DNA of 64,000 nucleotides from Flavobacteriaceae bacterium (GCA_018669795.1 JABHSQ010000025.1:1-64000), one strand, 5' to 3'. Positions 18,680-29,112 are shown, counted from the first letter of the stretch. Made by a program: numbers and translations. Notes: generated by a model not told the origin, from the sequence alone.

Positions 18680-20212
18680 TTAGCTTAACCAAGCTTTAAA
18701 AGAAGTAGCATTTTTTAGTTGATTTGATATTTCAGAAATCGCAATACGCTCTTGTCTCATAGTATCTCGATGCCGAATGGTCACTGTATTATCTTCTTTT
18801 GTTTGATGGTCTACGGTAATACAGAATGGTGTTCCTACAGCATCTTGACGTCTATACCGTTTTCCTACCGCATCCTTTTCATCGTAAACAACATTATATT
18901 CCCATTTCAACTCCTCAATAATTTGCCTGGCAATTTCTGGTAATCCATCTTTTTTAACCAATGGAAAAACTGCAGCTTTTATGGGTGCCAGAATTTCTGG
19001 TAATTTTAAGACCACTCTAGAACTTCCATCTTCTAATACTTCCGTTTTAAGTGAATTGCTAAAAATTGCTAAAAACATCCTGTCCAAACCTATAGAAGTT
19101 TCCACTACATAAGGCGTATAGTTTTTGTTTGTTTCGTGATCAAAAAATTGAAGTTTTTTGCCCGAATATTCTTCGTGAGCCTTTAAATCAAAATCGGTGC
19201 GAGAATGAATTCCTTCTAATTCTTTAAAACCAAATGGAAAATTAAATTCGATATCGGTAGCAGCATTCGCATAATGTGCCATTTTTTCATGATCATGAAA
19301 ACGATAGTTTTCTTCCCCTAGACCTAAAGAAAGATGCCAATTAAGTCTTGTTTCTTTCCAATACTCATACCATTTCATTTCTTCTCCTGGCTTTACAAAG
19401 AACTGCATCTCCATTTGCTCGAACTCCCGCATCCTGAATATAAATTGCCTAGCAACTATTTCGTTTCTAAATGCCTTACCTGTTTGGGCAATTCCAAAAG
19501 GAATTTTCATCCTCCCCGTTTTTTGAACATTTAAAAAGTTTACAAATATTCCTTGAGCTGTTTCTGGACGAAGGTATAAATCCATCGCACTTTCTGCAGA
19601 AGCTCCTAATTTAGTGCCAAACATGAGATTAAATTGCTTTACACCGGTCCAATTTTTAGAGCCTGACAATGGGTCTGCAATTCCTAATTCCTCAATCAAT
19701 AACTTAACATCGGCTAAATCTTCGTTTTCTAGAGACCTCGCCATGCGTTCTAATATTTCTTTTTGTTGTGATTTGTATTTTATAACTCTAGAATTTGTGC
19801 TTACAAATTCCTCTTCATTAAAACTTTCACCAAAACGTTTTTTTGCTTTTATGATTTCTTTTTGAGCTTTAATATTTAATTTTTCACAATAGTCTTCTAT
19901 TAAAACATCTGCTCGATATCTTTTTTTAGAATCTTTGTTATCAATCAAAGGGTCGTTAAAAGCATCTATGTGTCCAGAAGCTTTCCAAGTAGTTGGATGC
20001 ATTAATATTGCAGCATCTATACCAACAATATTTTGATGCATAAATACTATACTTCGCCACCAATATTCACGAATGTTCTTTTTTAGTTCTACGCCATTTT
20101 GAGCGTAGTCGTAAACAGCACTAAGGCCATCATAAATTTCACTTGATTGGAATATGTAACCATATTCTTTTGCGTGTGATATTACTTTTTTAAATAAATC
20201 TTCATTTGCCAT
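18680..20212 (-). CDS. glyS: glycine--tRNA ligase (class II, alpha2 type)
   Basis: Charges tRNA-Gly. 510 residues, the single-chain (eukaryote/Thermus/Gram-positive-like) GlyRS rather than the alpha2beta2 enzyme. Class II motifs are visible: the N-terminal IFQSSEIYDGLSAVYDYAQNG, LRPETAQGIFVNF, motif 2 GIAQTGKAFRNEI...FRMREFEQMEMQFF, and motif 3 TSIGLDRMFLAIF. The anticodon-binding domain is at the C-terminus (KAAVFPLVKKDGLPEIA, GKRYRRQDAVGTPFCI). It lies alone between two terminators. Confidence 0.97.
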   Translation of the reverse strand: MANEDLFKKVISHAKEYGYIFQSSEIYDGLSAVYDYAQNGVELKKNIREYWWRSIVFMHQNIVGIDAAILMHPTTWKASGHIDAFNDPLIDNKDSKKRYRADVLIEDYCEKLNIKAQKEIIKAKKRFGESFNEEEFVSTNSRVIKYKSQQKEILERMARSLENEDLADVKLLIEELGIADPLSGSKNWTGVKQFNLMFGTKLGASAESAMDLYLRPETAQGIFVNFLNVQKTGRMKIPFGIAQTGKAFRNEIVARQFIFRMREFEQMEMQFFVKPGEEMKWYEYWKETRLNWHLSLGLGEENYRFHDHEKMAHYANAATDIEFNFPFGFKELEGIHSRTDFDLKAHEEYSGKKLQFFDHETNKNYTPYVVETSIGLDRMFLAIFSNSLKTEVLEDGSSRVVLKLPEILAPIKAAVFPLVKKDGLPEIARQIIEELKWEYNVVYDEKDAVGKRYRRQDAVGTPFCITVDHQTKEDNTVTIRHRDTMRQERIAISEISNQLKNATSFKAWLS

Positions 20213-20221
20213 AGTACAAAA

Positions 20222-20256
20222 ATAAAAAAACCGTTACGATTAGCTCCTAACGGTTT
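20222..20256 (-). terminator. intrinsic terminator of the coiled-coil protein gene
   Basis: A 9-bp stem (AAACCGTTA at 20228-20236 and TAACGGTTT at 20248-20256) with an 11-base loop is followed on the minus strand by a T-run (from the A-rich 20222-20230). It lies between the stop at 20278 and the glyS start at 20212, so it insulates glyS from the gene above. Confidence 0.85.
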
Positions 20257-20277
20257 CAATTATTTAATATTAAAATT

Positions 20278-21159
20278 TTATTTCAATTTCATTTTTGAAG
20301 TTGCAATTAATTTTGATCCATCAAAAATATTAATTGTATACACACCTTCTACAAGATCATTTTCATTTGCAGCTACCATAGAACATACATCTAACTCTTC
20401 ATTTTCATAAAATACTTTTGTTGAAGCACTATAATTTAAAGTTCCATTTTCAAACTCTAAAACCTCATTTTCTCCTAATAAATTATTTTTAGGATTGATT
20501 ACTTGAATATAAAGCATGCGATCTCCTTTTTCTGCAATAGCATTTGGAGAAAGCGAAAAACAAGCTCTGATTTTATCCGCTCTTTTAGAACGTTGAGTGT
20601 CTACAATTTTACCGCTATTTTTAACAATAACACCGGTTCCATTTAAATCTATTGCACGAACTATAGACCCCAAGTTAATTTTGTCTGCCATTTCTTTATT
20701 TTCTTCCGTAACTGAATCTACCACTTTAATAGTTTCATCTAACTCTAAGAATGCATTATCTCTTTCAGCAATAATCAATTTATTAACAGCAATTAAACTA
20801 TCTGCCTTTTTAAACAAAAATGTTCTTTCGTCTTTTAATTTTCCAATTTCAGATTTATAACGACGTATCAAAGCAATGTTTGTTTTTGAATCTTTAACAG
20901 AATTAAGTAAAACCTCTATTCGCTTTCTTGCTTCTAGAAGGTCTTTGTCTTTAATTTCATTATCCTGGATTACTTCATCATAATTTGCTATTAATTCTTG
21001 TAGTTCTAATTCAATATCAGATTTTTGGTCTTGTAAAATAGTTACTGTATCTTTATTATCATTATATAGTGTTACTGTATAAACAGCCAACACAATTAAT
21101 AATAGCGTTAATATCCCAACTATTATTTTAAACTTGTTATTGTTCTTCTCTGTATTCAT
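20278..21159 (-). CDS. membrane-anchored coiled-coil protein, unknown function
   Basis: 293 residues from the ATG at 21159 (MNTEKNNNKFKIIVG). An ATG at 21264 would add 35 hydrophobic residues and run into comF at 21218, so the inner start is better. One transmembrane helix at about residues 11-29 is followed by a long periplasmic coiled coil (about 35-165), then a beta-rich C-terminal domain beginning NLGSIVRAIDLNGTGVIV and containing RADKIRACFSLSPNAIAEKGDR. This build is typical of a conserved, unnamed Bacteroidota envelope protein; I cannot name a function. Confidence 0.78.
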   Translation of the reverse strand: MNTEKNNNKFKIIVGILTLLLIVLAVYTVTLYNDNKDTVTILQDQKSDIELELQELIANYDEVIQDNEIKDKDLLEARKRIEVLLNSVKDSKTNIALIRRYKSEIGKLKDERTFLFKKADSLIAVNKLIIAERDNAFLELDETIKVVDSVTEENKEMADKINLGSIVRAIDLNGTGVIVKNSGKIVDTQRSKRADKIRACFSLSPNAIAEKGDRMLYIQVINPKNNLLGENEVLEFENGTLNYSASTKVFYENEELDVCSMVAANENDLVEGVYTINIFDGSKLIATSKMKLK

Positions 21160-21217
21160 GGTTATTATTTCTAGTGTTAGCCTATAGAACGTTAAAAAAT
21201 AAAAAATAATATATTTT

Positions 21218-21880
21218 ATGTTAAATCTTTTATTTCCAAAAGTTTGCAATGGATGTAAGACCATTTTATTAAAAAAGGAAGAGGTTATTTGTACACAATG
21301 CAGACATATCCTACCTATTATAGGTCATCACAATACTGGAAATGACACTATGAAACAACTTTTCTATGGGAAATTTTTAGTAGAAAATGCAACGGCAATT
21401 ATTAAATTTCAGAAAAGAGGAATTACCCAAGAACTACTTCATAATTTAAAATATAGAGGACAGCAACATATAGGTTCCTTTTTTGGAAAATGGCTCGGAG
21501 AAGAATTAGCAGATCATATTGATTACCAAAATATTGAAATGGTAATTCCAGTTCCTTTACATAAACAAAAATTAAAAAAAAGAGGTTATAATCAAGTGGA
21601 GGGTTTTGGGTTTGAAATAGCTAAAGCGCTACAAGTACCATATGTTGATACTATATTAACAAAAGAGTCTAAAACGGAATCTCAAGTATTTAAACAACGT
21701 TTTACCCGTTTTCAAACTGAAGAAATATTTAAAATCAAACAGCCTCATTTAATAAACGATAAACACATTTTATTAGTTGATGATATTATAACAACAGGTG
21801 CTACCTTAGAAAACTGTGCGCTCCAAATATTTAAAAGCAATCAGGTAAAACTTAGTATTGCAACCATCGCAATCGCTTAA
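21218..21880 (+). CDS. comF: ComF family phosphoribosyltransferase-like protein
   Basis: 220 residues. An N-terminal C4 zinc finger (Cys10, 13, 25, 28) is followed by a type I PRTase fold with VIPVPLHKQKLKKRGYNQ and the PRPP loop LLVDDIITTGATL near residues 187-199. ComF/GntX proteins are needed for transformation in naturally competent bacteria, where ComFC acts at the single-strand DNA uptake step. It is divergent from the coiled-coil protein gene (58 bases between starts) and followed closely by a lipoprotein gene. Confidence 0.92.
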   Translation: MLNLLFPKVCNGCKTILLKKEEVICTQCRHILPIIGHHNTGNDTMKQLFYGKFLVENATAIIKFQKRGITQELLHNLKYRGQQHIGSFFGKWLGEELADHIDYQNIEMVIPVPLHKQKLKKRGYNQVEGFGFEIAKALQVPYVDTILTKESKTESQVFKQRFTRFQTEEIFKIKQPHLINDKHILLVDDIITTGATLENCALQIFKSNQVKLSIATIAIA

Positions 21881-21903
21881 CTATTTTGTCTATTTTTGTA
21901 GTT

Positions 21904-23508
21904 ATGATGCATCGCATATTTTATTTTGCTCTCTTATTTTTTGTTACACTAACTTTTGTTAATTGTGCAAAAAGAGGAAATCCTTCTGGCGGATCAAAAG
22001 ATTCAATTCCACCAATTATTGTAAAATACAACCCAGAAAATTATAGCATTAACTTTACTGATGATGAAATTAGAATCTATTTTGATGAATATATTAAGTT
22101 AATAGATATTAATAAAGAATTAATTATTTCTCCCCCTTTAAAATATCAACCTGAAATAACCCCATTAAGTACTGGAAAGTTTATTAAAATAATAATTAAA
22201 GACAGCCTGAAAAAAAACACAACTTACTCATTTAATTTTGGAAAAAGTGTTGTTGACTATACAGAGGGAAATATATTTAACTATTTAAAATATATCTTTT
22301 CTACAGGGAGTTTTATTGATAGCTTAAAATTAAAAGGAACTGTTAAAGATGCCCTCCTATTAAATTCTGAAGGCACAACAACAGTTATGTTATACGAAGT
22401 AAATGAAGCCTTTAATGATTCTATAATTTATTTTGAAAAACCAACTTACATCACCACTACAAAAGAAGAAAGTCAAGAATTTGAACTTACTAATTTAAAA
22501 GAAGGAACCTATTTTTTAATTGCTTTGAAGGATAAGACAAATGATTATATTTTTCAACCAAACTATGATAAAATAGGGTTTTTAGAGGGATTTATTACCC
22601 TACCATCCGATAGCTCTTTTACAATTAACATATTTAAAGAAACAGAAAATTATACAATCAAAAAGCCTAAACACGAAGGTAAAAATCATATTATATTTGG
22701 TTATAATGGAGATGCAAAAGATTTAAAAATAGAATTAAAATCCTCTGTACCAAAAGATTTTGAATCTACAACCTATATAGATTCAAAATCTGATACCTTA
22801 CACTATTGGTTTAAACCTTTCGTAGAAAATGATTCTCTAATTTTTACAGTAAAAAATAAAAATTATGTAGATACTTTAGTCACTAGAATGCGAGATTTGT
22901 ATGCAGATACGTTGGTAGTAAAACCAATAAATGCCGGAGTTTTAACTCCAAGGGATACTCTTAAATTTTCTGCTACTACTCCTTTAATATTATTTGATCC
23001 TGAAAAAGCAACCATAATAAATCAAGATTCTGTGGAAATACCCTTTAAAGGAGTTATTGATCACAGATTTAATACAGCGGTTTTAAATTTTGATATAAAA
23101 ATCCCAGAATCCTATACAATTCAATTATTACCTGGAGCATTTATCGATTTTTTTGAACAGATAAATGATACAATTAATGTTAGAGTTAGGACTAAAGAAA
23201 ATTCAGATTACGGAACACTAAGCTTGATTTTAAGTGAACCTGAACAGCTACCCATAATTGTTCAACTAGTGAATACCAAGTATAAAGTTATTCAAGAAAG
23301 ATACTTTACAAAAGATGAAACCATTTTATTTGAATATATAATTCCAGGAGAATATTACATTCGCATTATCTACGATGAAAACAAAAATAAACATTGGGAT
23401 ACAGGAAACTATCTTAAAAAAATCCAACCTGAAACTGCAATATATTACCCTAAAAAAATTGAAATTCGTCCTAATTGGAGTTTAGTAGAAACCTTTAAAT
23501 TAGATTAA
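21904..23508 (+). CDS. lipoprotein with N-terminal Ig-like (Big_5) domain
   Basis: 534 residues from the ATG at 21904; the open frame extends to a TTG at 21886, but the signal peptide (MMHRIFYFALLFFVTLTFVNC, Cys21) fits the ATG. The part after the Cys, GNPSGGSKDSIPPIIVKYNPENYSINF...IRIYFDEYI, is a bacterial Ig-like domain of the SbsA/Big_5 type. The remainder is beta-rich, ending GEYYIRIIYDENKNKHWDTGNYL, a feature of a conserved Bacteroidota family of unknown function. Its 3' end overlaps the convergent nitrilase gene by 14 bases. Confidence 0.85.
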   Translation: MMHRIFYFALLFFVTLTFVNCAKRGNPSGGSKDSIPPIIVKYNPENYSINFTDDEIRIYFDEYIKLIDINKELIISPPLKYQPEITPLSTGKFIKIIIKDSLKKNTTYSFNFGKSVVDYTEGNIFNYLKYIFSTGSFIDSLKLKGTVKDALLLNSEGTTTVMLYEVNEAFNDSIIYFEKPTYITTTKEESQEFELTNLKEGTYFLIALKDKTNDYIFQPNYDKIGFLEGFITLPSDSSFTINIFKETENYTIKKPKHEGKNHIIFGYNGDAKDLKIELKSSVPKDFESTTYIDSKSDTLHYWFKPFVENDSLIFTVKNKNYVDTLVTRMRDLYADTLVVKPINAGVLTPRDTLKFSATTPLILFDPEKATIINQDSVEIPFKGVIDHRFNTAVLNFDIKIPESYTIQLLPGAFIDFFEQINDTINVRVRTKENSDYGTLSLILSEPEQLPIIVQLVNTKYKVIQERYFTKDETILFEYIIPGEYYIRIIYDENKNKHWDTGNYLKKIQPETAIYYPKKIEIRPNWSLVETFKLD

Positions 23509-24274
23509 ATTCATCTCGATCATTTAAAAACTGAAGATGTTTTCTATTGGTTTCAATATGTGATTTTTTAAGCGCTATAGTTTCTGTAAAACTTTCTTCA
23601 AAATTAGCAGTCGAAATCTGTTCTCCTAATACATTGTAAACTCCAGAATGTCCTATATATCGATGTTTATTTCCATCTTTCCCGGTTCTGTTAACACCAA
23701 CACAATAAGCCATATTCTCAATAGAACGTGCTTTTAATAAAGCATCCCAAGCGGCTATTCTTTTTTCTGGCCAGTTTGCAACATAAAGAAGCACATCATA
23801 ATCTTCGGTATTTCGAGCCCAAACTGGAAAGCGTAAATCATAACAAATTAAAGGACAAATTTTCCATCCCAATAAATCCACAATCAATCGTTGATTACCT
23901 GAAGCAAACGTATCATGTTCTCCTGCCAAAGTAAAGGTATGTCGCTTATCATATGTTTTATAATCACCATTAGGAAAAACAAAAAACAACCTGTTGTAAA
24001 AGGATTCATTTTTAGATATTATAACGCTTCCCGTAACTGCACAATCCATTTTTACAGCCTGATGCTTCATCCAAATAAGTGTTTTTCCATTTTCTAATTC
24101 AGCAAGTGGTAAAGCGTTCATGGTGAAACCAGTTGTAAACATTTCAGGAAGAACAATAAGATCTGTTTGTTCTGAAATTTGGTTAATTTTTTCAGAAAAC
24201 ATCAACCGATTTGCAGCTGGATTTTCCCAAAATAAATCAGATTGAATAATAGAAATTTTTAATACTTCTTTCAT
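23495..24274 (-). CDS. carbon-nitrogen hydrolase (omega-amidase, YafV/Nit2-like)
   Basis: 259 residues of the nitrilase superfamily, with catalytic triad Glu44 (VLPEMFTTGF), Lys110 (YDKRHTFTLAGE) and Cys144 (LICYDLRFPVWARN). The ETFTTGF-like and RFPVWARN motifs place it with omega-amidases, which hydrolyse alpha-ketoglutaramate or alpha-ketosuccinamate. The next gene upstream on the same strand (24334) is a methionine/glutamine-type aminotransferase that would make alpha-ketoglutaramate when glutamine is the donor, so the pair probably works together in methionine salvage. The last 14 bases overlap the convergent lipoprotein gene. Confidence 0.9.
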   Translation of the reverse strand: MKEVLKISIIQSDLFWENPAANRLMFSEKINQISEQTDLIVLPEMFTTGFTMNALPLAELENGKTLIWMKHQAVKMDCAVTGSVIISKNESFYNRLFFVFPNGDYKTYDKRHTFTLAGEHDTFASGNQRLIVDLLGWKICPLICYDLRFPVWARNTEDYDVLLYVANWPEKRIAAWDALLKARSIENMAYCVGVNRTGKDGNKHRYIGHSGVYNVLGEQISTANFEESFTETIALKKSHIETNRKHLQFLNDRDEFNLI

Positions 24275-24333
24275 GGGTCTATAGTTAATTTTATTTAATA
24301 GTTATAATGAAATTAGTTTATCCAAAAAGGTAA

Positions 24334-25473
24334 TTAGTATATAGCATTAATAATTTTTGCTGCTGAAATTAATGTTTCTTCAGTTTTTGCAAAACAAACT
24401 CTAATTTGTTTAAAATCTTCTTTATTTTTATTAAAAACTGAAGTTGGAATAGTCGCTATTTTATAATCCTTAGTTAGTCTTTCGGCAAATAGCAGATCAC
24501 TTTCATTAGAAATATCTGAAAAATCTAACATTTGAAAATACGTGCCTTTTGAAGGAATAATTTTAAACTTTGAATCTGTTATCAATTCTAAAAAAACATC
24601 TCTTTTCTGTTGGTAAAAACTAGAAATATTCAAATAATGGGCTGCTGTCTCTAGATACTTAGCCAGGGCTTTTTGTATGGGACTATTAACACTAAATACA
24701 TTATATTGATGAATTTTTTTAAATTCATTCATCAGATTTGCTGGAGCTAAACAATAACCCATTTTCCATCCGGTATTATGAAATGTTTTTCCGAACGATG
24801 CAACTATAAAGCTCCTTGAAGCTAATTCTGGAAATTTTGCTGCACTATAATGAATGAGGCTATCGAAAATAATATGTTCATATACCTCATCGCTAATAAC
24901 TATTAAGTTATATTTTTCTGCTAGAAATTGTAAGTGAAACATATCGGCTTCAGAAAAAATCATACCACTAGGATTGTGTGGGCTATTTACAATGATAAGT
25001 TTTGTTTTATGAGTGATTTTATCTTCTACTTCTTCCCAATTGGGTTTGTAAAAAGGTGCTTTTAATTGAACAGGAATTGTAATTCCTCCAAATAACTCAA
25101 TTGCAGGACTATAACAATCGTAAGCGGGAGTAAAAATAATGGCTTCATCATCTTTATTAACAACAGTTGCAATTGCTGTAAAAATGGCTTGAGTTGCGCC
25201 TGCTGTTATTGTTATTTCAGTATTAGGATTGTACTTTTTTGAATGCAATAATTTAGTTTTGTTGCTAATTATTTCTCTTAATTCTAAATACCCGGACATT
25301 GGCGCGTATTGATTATAACCTCCTTCCATAGCTTTATTAACAAGCTCAATTAAAAAGGGATCACTTTTAAAATTTGGAAAACCTTGTGATAGATTTAATG
25401 CATTATAATCGGAAGCCATTTTACTCATAACAGTAAAAATGGAAGTGGTTATATTAGGTAGTTTTGAAATCAT
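24334..25473 (-). CDS. PLP-dependent methionine aminotransferase (YbdL/KAT-like)
   Basis: 379 residues, aminotransferase class I/II. Landmarks are LSQGFPNF near residue 28, TAGATQAIF, the NSPHNPSG motif near 163-170, SDEVYEHI and the Schiff-base lysine Lys229 in ASFGKTFHNTGWK. Closest in pattern to E. coli YbdL, which prefers methionine and related amino acids, and to glutamine transaminase K. The final step of methionine salvage transaminates ketomethiobutyrate, often from glutamine. The nitrilase-type omega-amidase follows 59 bases downstream. Confidence 0.88.
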   Translation of the reverse strand: MISKLPNITTSIFTVMSKMASDYNALNLSQGFPNFKSDPFLIELVNKAMEGGYNQYAPMSGYLELREIISNKTKLLHSKKYNPNTEITITAGATQAIFTAIATVVNKDDEAIIFTPAYDCYSPAIELFGGITIPVQLKAPFYKPNWEEVEDKITHKTKLIIVNSPHNPSGMIFSEADMFHLQFLAEKYNLIVISDEVYEHIIFDSLIHYSAAKFPELASRSFIVASFGKTFHNTGWKMGYCLAPANLMNEFKKIHQYNVFSVNSPIQKALAKYLETAAHYLNISSFYQQKRDVFLELITDSKFKIIPSKGTYFQMLDFSDISNESDLLFAERLTKDYKIATIPTSVFNKNKEDFKQIRVCFAKTEETLISAAKIINAIY

Positions 25474-25504
25474 TGTATAAAAGTAATTTTACTGTTGTAA
25501 TAAA

Positions 25505-25512
25505 CAAAAATA
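25505..25512 (-). promoter_or_regulatory. possible -7 promoter element for the aminotransferase
   Basis: Minus strand reads TATTTTTG, matching TAnnTTTG, about 31 bases before the start codon at 25473. The -33 box is unclear. The rest of the gap 25474-25625 holds nothing else I can support. Confidence 0.4.
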
Positions 25513-25625
25513 AATTAGCTTTTTTATAATTTGCAGAAAACTGCCCCTTAGAGTTGCCAAATTGAAGTAAAACCGATGGAAAAACTATCTGAAAAAAACA
25601 GCTCACATTCAAAAGCGATATAAAC

Positions 25626-26372
25626 CTATCCTTTCAAACTCGCTTTTAAATATTCCCTATTCATTCGAGCAATATTCTCTAAAGAAATTCCTTTGGGGCA
25701 TTCTATTTCACAAGCTCCAGTATTTGTACAGTTACCAAAACCTTCGGCATCCATTTGGTGTATCATATTCAGTACTCGATCTGTTGCTTCAACTTTACCT
25801 TGAGGTAATAATGCATATTGCGAAACTTTTGCGCCAACAAACAACATTGCTGAGGAGTTTTTACATGTAGCTACACAGGCTCCGCAACCGATACAAGTTG
25901 CAGCATCCATGGCTTCATCTGCAGCATGTTTAGAAATTGGAATTGAATTTGCATCTTGTGTATTTCCTGAAGTATTTACAGAAATAAAACCTCCCGCATA
26001 TTGTACTCTATCGAAGGCGCTTCTATCAATTACAAGGTCTTTTATTACGGGAAATGCTTTTGCTCTAAATGGCTCTATATAAATAGTGTCATCATCCTTA
26101 AACATTCGCATATGCAGCTGACAGGTCGTTATTTTCCTGCCAGGGCCATGAGCTTCTCCATTGATATATAGAGAACACATACCACATATCCCTTCTCTAC
26201 AGTCATGATCAAAAGCAACTGGAGAATCTCCTTTTTCAATTAATTCGTTATTTAATACATCTAACATTTCAAGAAAAGACATATCTGTAGATATATCAGA
26301 GACTTGATAATCTACCATCTTTCCTTTGTCATTTGCGTTTTTCTGACGCCAAATTTTTAACGTTAAATTCAT
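25626..26372 (-). CDS. sdhB: succinate dehydrogenase/fumarate reductase iron-sulfur subunit
   Basis: Carries electrons from the FAD subunit to the membrane quinone site. 248 residues. The [2Fe-2S] ligands are Cys58, 63, 66 and 84; the [4Fe-4S] motif is Cys160-x-x-C-x-x-C-x-x-x-C (160, 163, 166, 170) and the [3Fe-4S] set includes Cys215, 221 and 225. It is the third gene of sdhCAB, 9 bases after sdhA. The pattern matches the Wolinella/Bacteroides-type complex II (two hemes, single cytochrome b subunit). Confidence 0.97.
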   Translation of the reverse strand: MNLTLKIWRQKNANDKGKMVDYQVSDISTDMSFLEMLDVLNNELIEKGDSPVAFDHDCREGICGMCSLYINGEAHGPGRKITTCQLHMRMFKDDDTIYIEPFRAKAFPVIKDLVIDRSAFDRVQYAGGFISVNTSGNTQDANSIPISKHAADEAMDAATCIGCGACVATCKNSSAMLFVGAKVSQYALLPQGKVEATDRVLNMIHQMDAEGFGNCTNTGACEIECPKGISLENIARMNREYLKASLKG

Positions 26373-26381
26373 CTAACCTTA

Positions 26382-28379
26382 TTATTTATATGATCTTTCT
26401 TTTACCTCTATATTGTTGTATTCCAATTCTTCTTCATGTAATACAGCATCCTTTGGCTCTCCTTTATATTCCCAAGCAGATACAAATTGAAATTCTTTTC
26501 GGCGCATAGCTTCTCCTTCTGGCGTTTGGTACTCTTCTCTAAAGTGACCACCCGCTGATTCTTCTCTTAATAAAGCATCTTTGGCAAATAATTCTCCTAA
26601 TTCTAAGAAATCTGCTACTCGCCCTGCTTTTGCTAATTGTTCATTAAACTCATTCGCAGTTCCTGGAACTAGAACTTCTTTATAAAACTCTTTACGCAAA
26701 GCAGAAATTTTTTCAATTGCAACTTTTAAATCTTTTTCGTTACGGGACATTCCACATTTATCCCACATAATCTTTCCCAAACGTCTGTGGAAATAATCAA
26801 CAGATTTAGACCCTTTATTATTTATAAAGTGTGCTATACTTTCTGTAACCTTTTTCTCCGCTTCTTCAAATTCTGGTAAGTCGGTAGAAATAGTCCCTGT
26901 TCGAATATCATGCGACAAATAATCTCCAATGGTATATGGTAATACGAAATAACCGTCTGCTAAGCCTTGCATTAGAGCAGAAGCACCTAGCCTATTTGCT
27001 CCATGATCAGAAAAGTTTGCCTCTCCAATAGCATATAATCCGGGAATTGTAGTTTGTAAGTTGTAATCAACCCAAACTCCACCCATCGTATAATGTACCG
27101 CGGGATAAATCATCATTGGAGTCTCATATGGATTCTCATCAGCTATTTTTTCATACATCTGAAATAAGTTCCCATATTTGGCCTTAACAACATCTTTTCC
27201 AAGTTTATTAATCAAAGCTTCATCGTCTTCGCTAAGTCCTTTTATATGAGCTTGTTCTTTTCCATAACGTAAAATTGCTGCTGCAAAATCTAAGTAAACC
27301 GCTTCGCCAGTAGCATTTACGCCATATCCTTCATCGCAACGTTCTTTAGCTGCTCTAGAGGCAACGTCACGTGGCACTAAATTACCAAAGGCTGGATACC
27401 TCCTCTCCAAGTAGTAATCCCTATCTTCTTCCGCAAGTTGGGTTGGCTTTAAATTTCCAGATCTAATAGCCTCTACATCTTTTTTATGTTTAGGAACCCA
27501 TATACGGCCATCATTACGCAATGATTCCGACATCAATGTTAGTTTAGACTGGTGATCTCCAGAAACAGGAATACAGGTTGGATGAATTTGTGTATAACAA
27601 GGATTTGCAAAATAAGCTCCACGTTTGTGAGCTTTCCATGCAGCAGTTACGTTAGATCCCATAGCATTAGTAGATAAGAAAAATACATTCCCATAACCTC
27701 CGGTTCCCAAAACGACGGCATGAGCAGAATGTCTTTCAATCTCTCCTGTAACTAAATTTCGTGCTATTATTCCTCTAGCTTTTCCATCAACAATCACAAC
27801 ATCTAACATTTCATGTCTGTTGTACATTTTAATTTTTCCACGTCCAATCTGACGATTCATTGCAGAATAAGCTCCTAGTAATAATTGTTGTCCTGTCTGG
27901 CCTTTGGCATAAAACGTTCTTGAAACTAATACTCCACCAAAGGAACGATTATCAAGTAATCCTCCATAATCACGTGCAAAGGGTACCCCTTGAGCAACGC
28001 ATTGATCTATAATATTTGAAGACACCTCAGCTAAACGATATACATTAGCTTCACGAGACCGATAATCTCCTCCTTTTACAGTGTCGTAGAACAGCCTGTA
28101 AGTAGAATCTCCATCTCCTTGATAATTTTTTGCTGCATTTATACCACCTTGAGCTGCAATTGAATGTGCTCTACGTGGTGAATCTTGAAAACAAAATGCT
28201 TTTACATTATAACCTAGTTCAGCTAAAGTTGCCGCTGCAGAACCACCTGCTAATCCTGTTCCAACTATAATGACATCTATAAGACGTTTATTTGCTGGAT
28301 TTACGAGGTTAATATCGTTTTTATGTTTTGTCCACTTATCGGCTAAGGGTCCTTGAGGGATTTTTGAATCTAGCGCCAT
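26382..28379 (-). CDS. sdhA: succinate dehydrogenase/fumarate reductase flavoprotein subunit
   Basis: Oxidises succinate to fumarate (or the reverse) at a covalently bound FAD. 665 residues. The dinucleotide fold [11 protein letters not shown] is at about 40-50; His72 in [13 protein letters not shown] is the expected flavin-linked histidine. Substrate-side residues are in [26 protein letters not shown] and [16 protein letters not shown], and the closing motif is [17 protein letters not shown]. It starts 1 base before the sdhC stop region and is translationally close to sdhB. Direction in vivo is most likely succinate oxidation in an aerobic flavobacterium. Confidence 0.97.
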   Translation of the reverse strand: MALDSKIPQGPLADKWTKHKNDINLVNPANKRLIDVIIVGTGLAGGSAAATLAELGYNVKAFCFQDSPRRAHSIAAQGGINAAKNYQGDGDSTYRLFYDTVKGGDYRSREANVYRLAEVSSNIIDQCVAQGVPFARDYGGLLDNRSFGGVLVSRTFYAKGQTGQQLLLGAYSAMNRQIGRGKIKMYNRHEMLDVVIVDGKARGIIARNLVTGEIERHSAHAVVLGTGGYGNVFFLSTNAMGSNVTAAWKAHKRGAYFANPCYTQIHPTCIPVSGDHQSKLTLMSESLRNDGRIWVPKHKKDVEAIRSGNLKPTQLAEEDRDYYLERRYPAFGNLVPRDVASRAAKERCDEGYGVNATGEAVYLDFAAAILRYGKEQAHIKGLSEDDEALINKLGKDVVKAKYGNLFQMYEKIADENPYETPMMIYPAVHYTMGGVWVDYNLQTTIPGLYAIGEANFSDHGANRLGASALMQGLADGYFVLPYTIGDYLSHDIRTGTISTDLPEFEEAEKKVTESIAHFINNKGSKSVDYFHRRLGKIMWDKCGMSRNEKDLKVAIEKISALRKEFYKEVLVPGTANEFNEQLAKAGRVADFLELGELFAKDALLREESAGGHFREEYQTPEGEAMRRKEFQFVSAWEYKGEPKDAVLHEEELEYNNIEVKERSYK

Positions 28380-28380
28380 C

Positions 28381-29058
28381 TTATAAATTTTGTTTTAGAT
28401 GATGAAATAATGCAATAAAAATAAAACCTAGAGGAATTCCTACAGCGTATAATTTTGAAAAACTATTTATGCCTTTTGTATATTTATTATTTGCTCCAAT
28501 CGATTGAAATGCTGAATTAAAACCGTGTAATAAGTGCAATGCTAAAAACACAAAAGCTAAGCAATAAGCTCCAACTCTTAGTGGATTGTGAAATTTCTCA
28601 ACCAATTCAGTATAGTATCTAAATTCTCCATTGTGCATCCCACTCATATCTCCTACAATATATTTTGTATTAATTTCTGGAATCCAAAAATCTATGAAAT
28701 GTAATATCATAAATGATAAAATTACTAATCCACTCCAAATCATATTTCTACTCATCCAAGAAGAGTTAGCGTTTCCGTTATTCTTGACATATTTAATTTC
28801 TCGAGATTTATTATTTTTAATTTCCAAAATAAAGCCCATTACAAAGTGAAATATAACCCCTAAGATTAGTATTGGCTGCAATATATATTGTACCAACCAG
28901 AAAGTCCCCATAAAGTGTGAAACTTGATTAAATACAGTTGGATTAAATACAGAAAGTATATTGATTACAAAATGCTGCAACAGAAAAACTATTAGAAAGA
29001 TAGCAGATATCGACATAGCAAATTTTCTGCCTATTGAAGAACTTAAAATTCCACTCAT
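28381..29058 (-). CDS. sdhC: succinate dehydrogenase cytochrome b subunit
   Basis: 225 residues with five hydrophobic helices, the type B complex II membrane anchor binding two hemes b and the quinone. Conserved His residues ([35 protein letters not shown]) are spread as axial ligands would be. It is the first gene of sdhCAB; a good promoter (29082-29112) lies just upstream. No sdhD is present, as expected for this type. Confidence 0.95.
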   Translation of the reverse strand: MSGILSSSIGRKFAMSISAIFLIVFLLQHFVINILSVFNPTVFNQVSHFMGTFWLVQYILQPILILGVIFHFVMGFILEIKNNKSREIKYVKNNGNANSSWMSRNMIWSGLVILSFMILHFIDFWIPEINTKYIVGDMSGMHNGEFRYYTELVEKFHNPLRVGAYCLAFVFLALHLLHGFNSAFQSIGANNKYTKGINSFSKLYAVGIPLGFIFIALFHHLKQNL

Positions 29059-29081
29059 TTTTTTATTAATTTATTCTGATA

Positions 29082-29112
29082 CAAATGTACAACTGAATCA
29101 TTTTCTGACCAA
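29082..29112 (-). promoter_or_regulatory. Bacteroidota-type promoter of sdhCAB
   Basis: On the minus strand, TTGG (29109-29112) is followed after 19 bases by TACATTTG (29082-29089), matching -33 TTG and -7 TAnnTTTG at proper spacing. Transcription would start about 15-20 bases before the sdhC ATG at 29058. Confidence 0.65.

Noticed and set aside
20160-20256. TATTTTTG on the minus strand at 20217-20224 as a promoter of glyS
   Set aside because: It would place the transcription start at or inside the start codon and it overlaps the A-run of the preceding terminator, so I did not list it as a promoter.
21886-21903. TTG start at 21886 for the Ig-like lipoprotein
   Set aside because: The ATG at 21904 gives a standard lipoprotein signal; the extra six residues precede the signal and add nothing.
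25576-25623. Short open frame (MEKLSEKNSSHSKAI) between sdhB and the aminotransferase gene
   Set aside because: Only 15 codons, no recognisable motif, no support beyond an ATG and a stop; probably chance in A/T-rich DNA.
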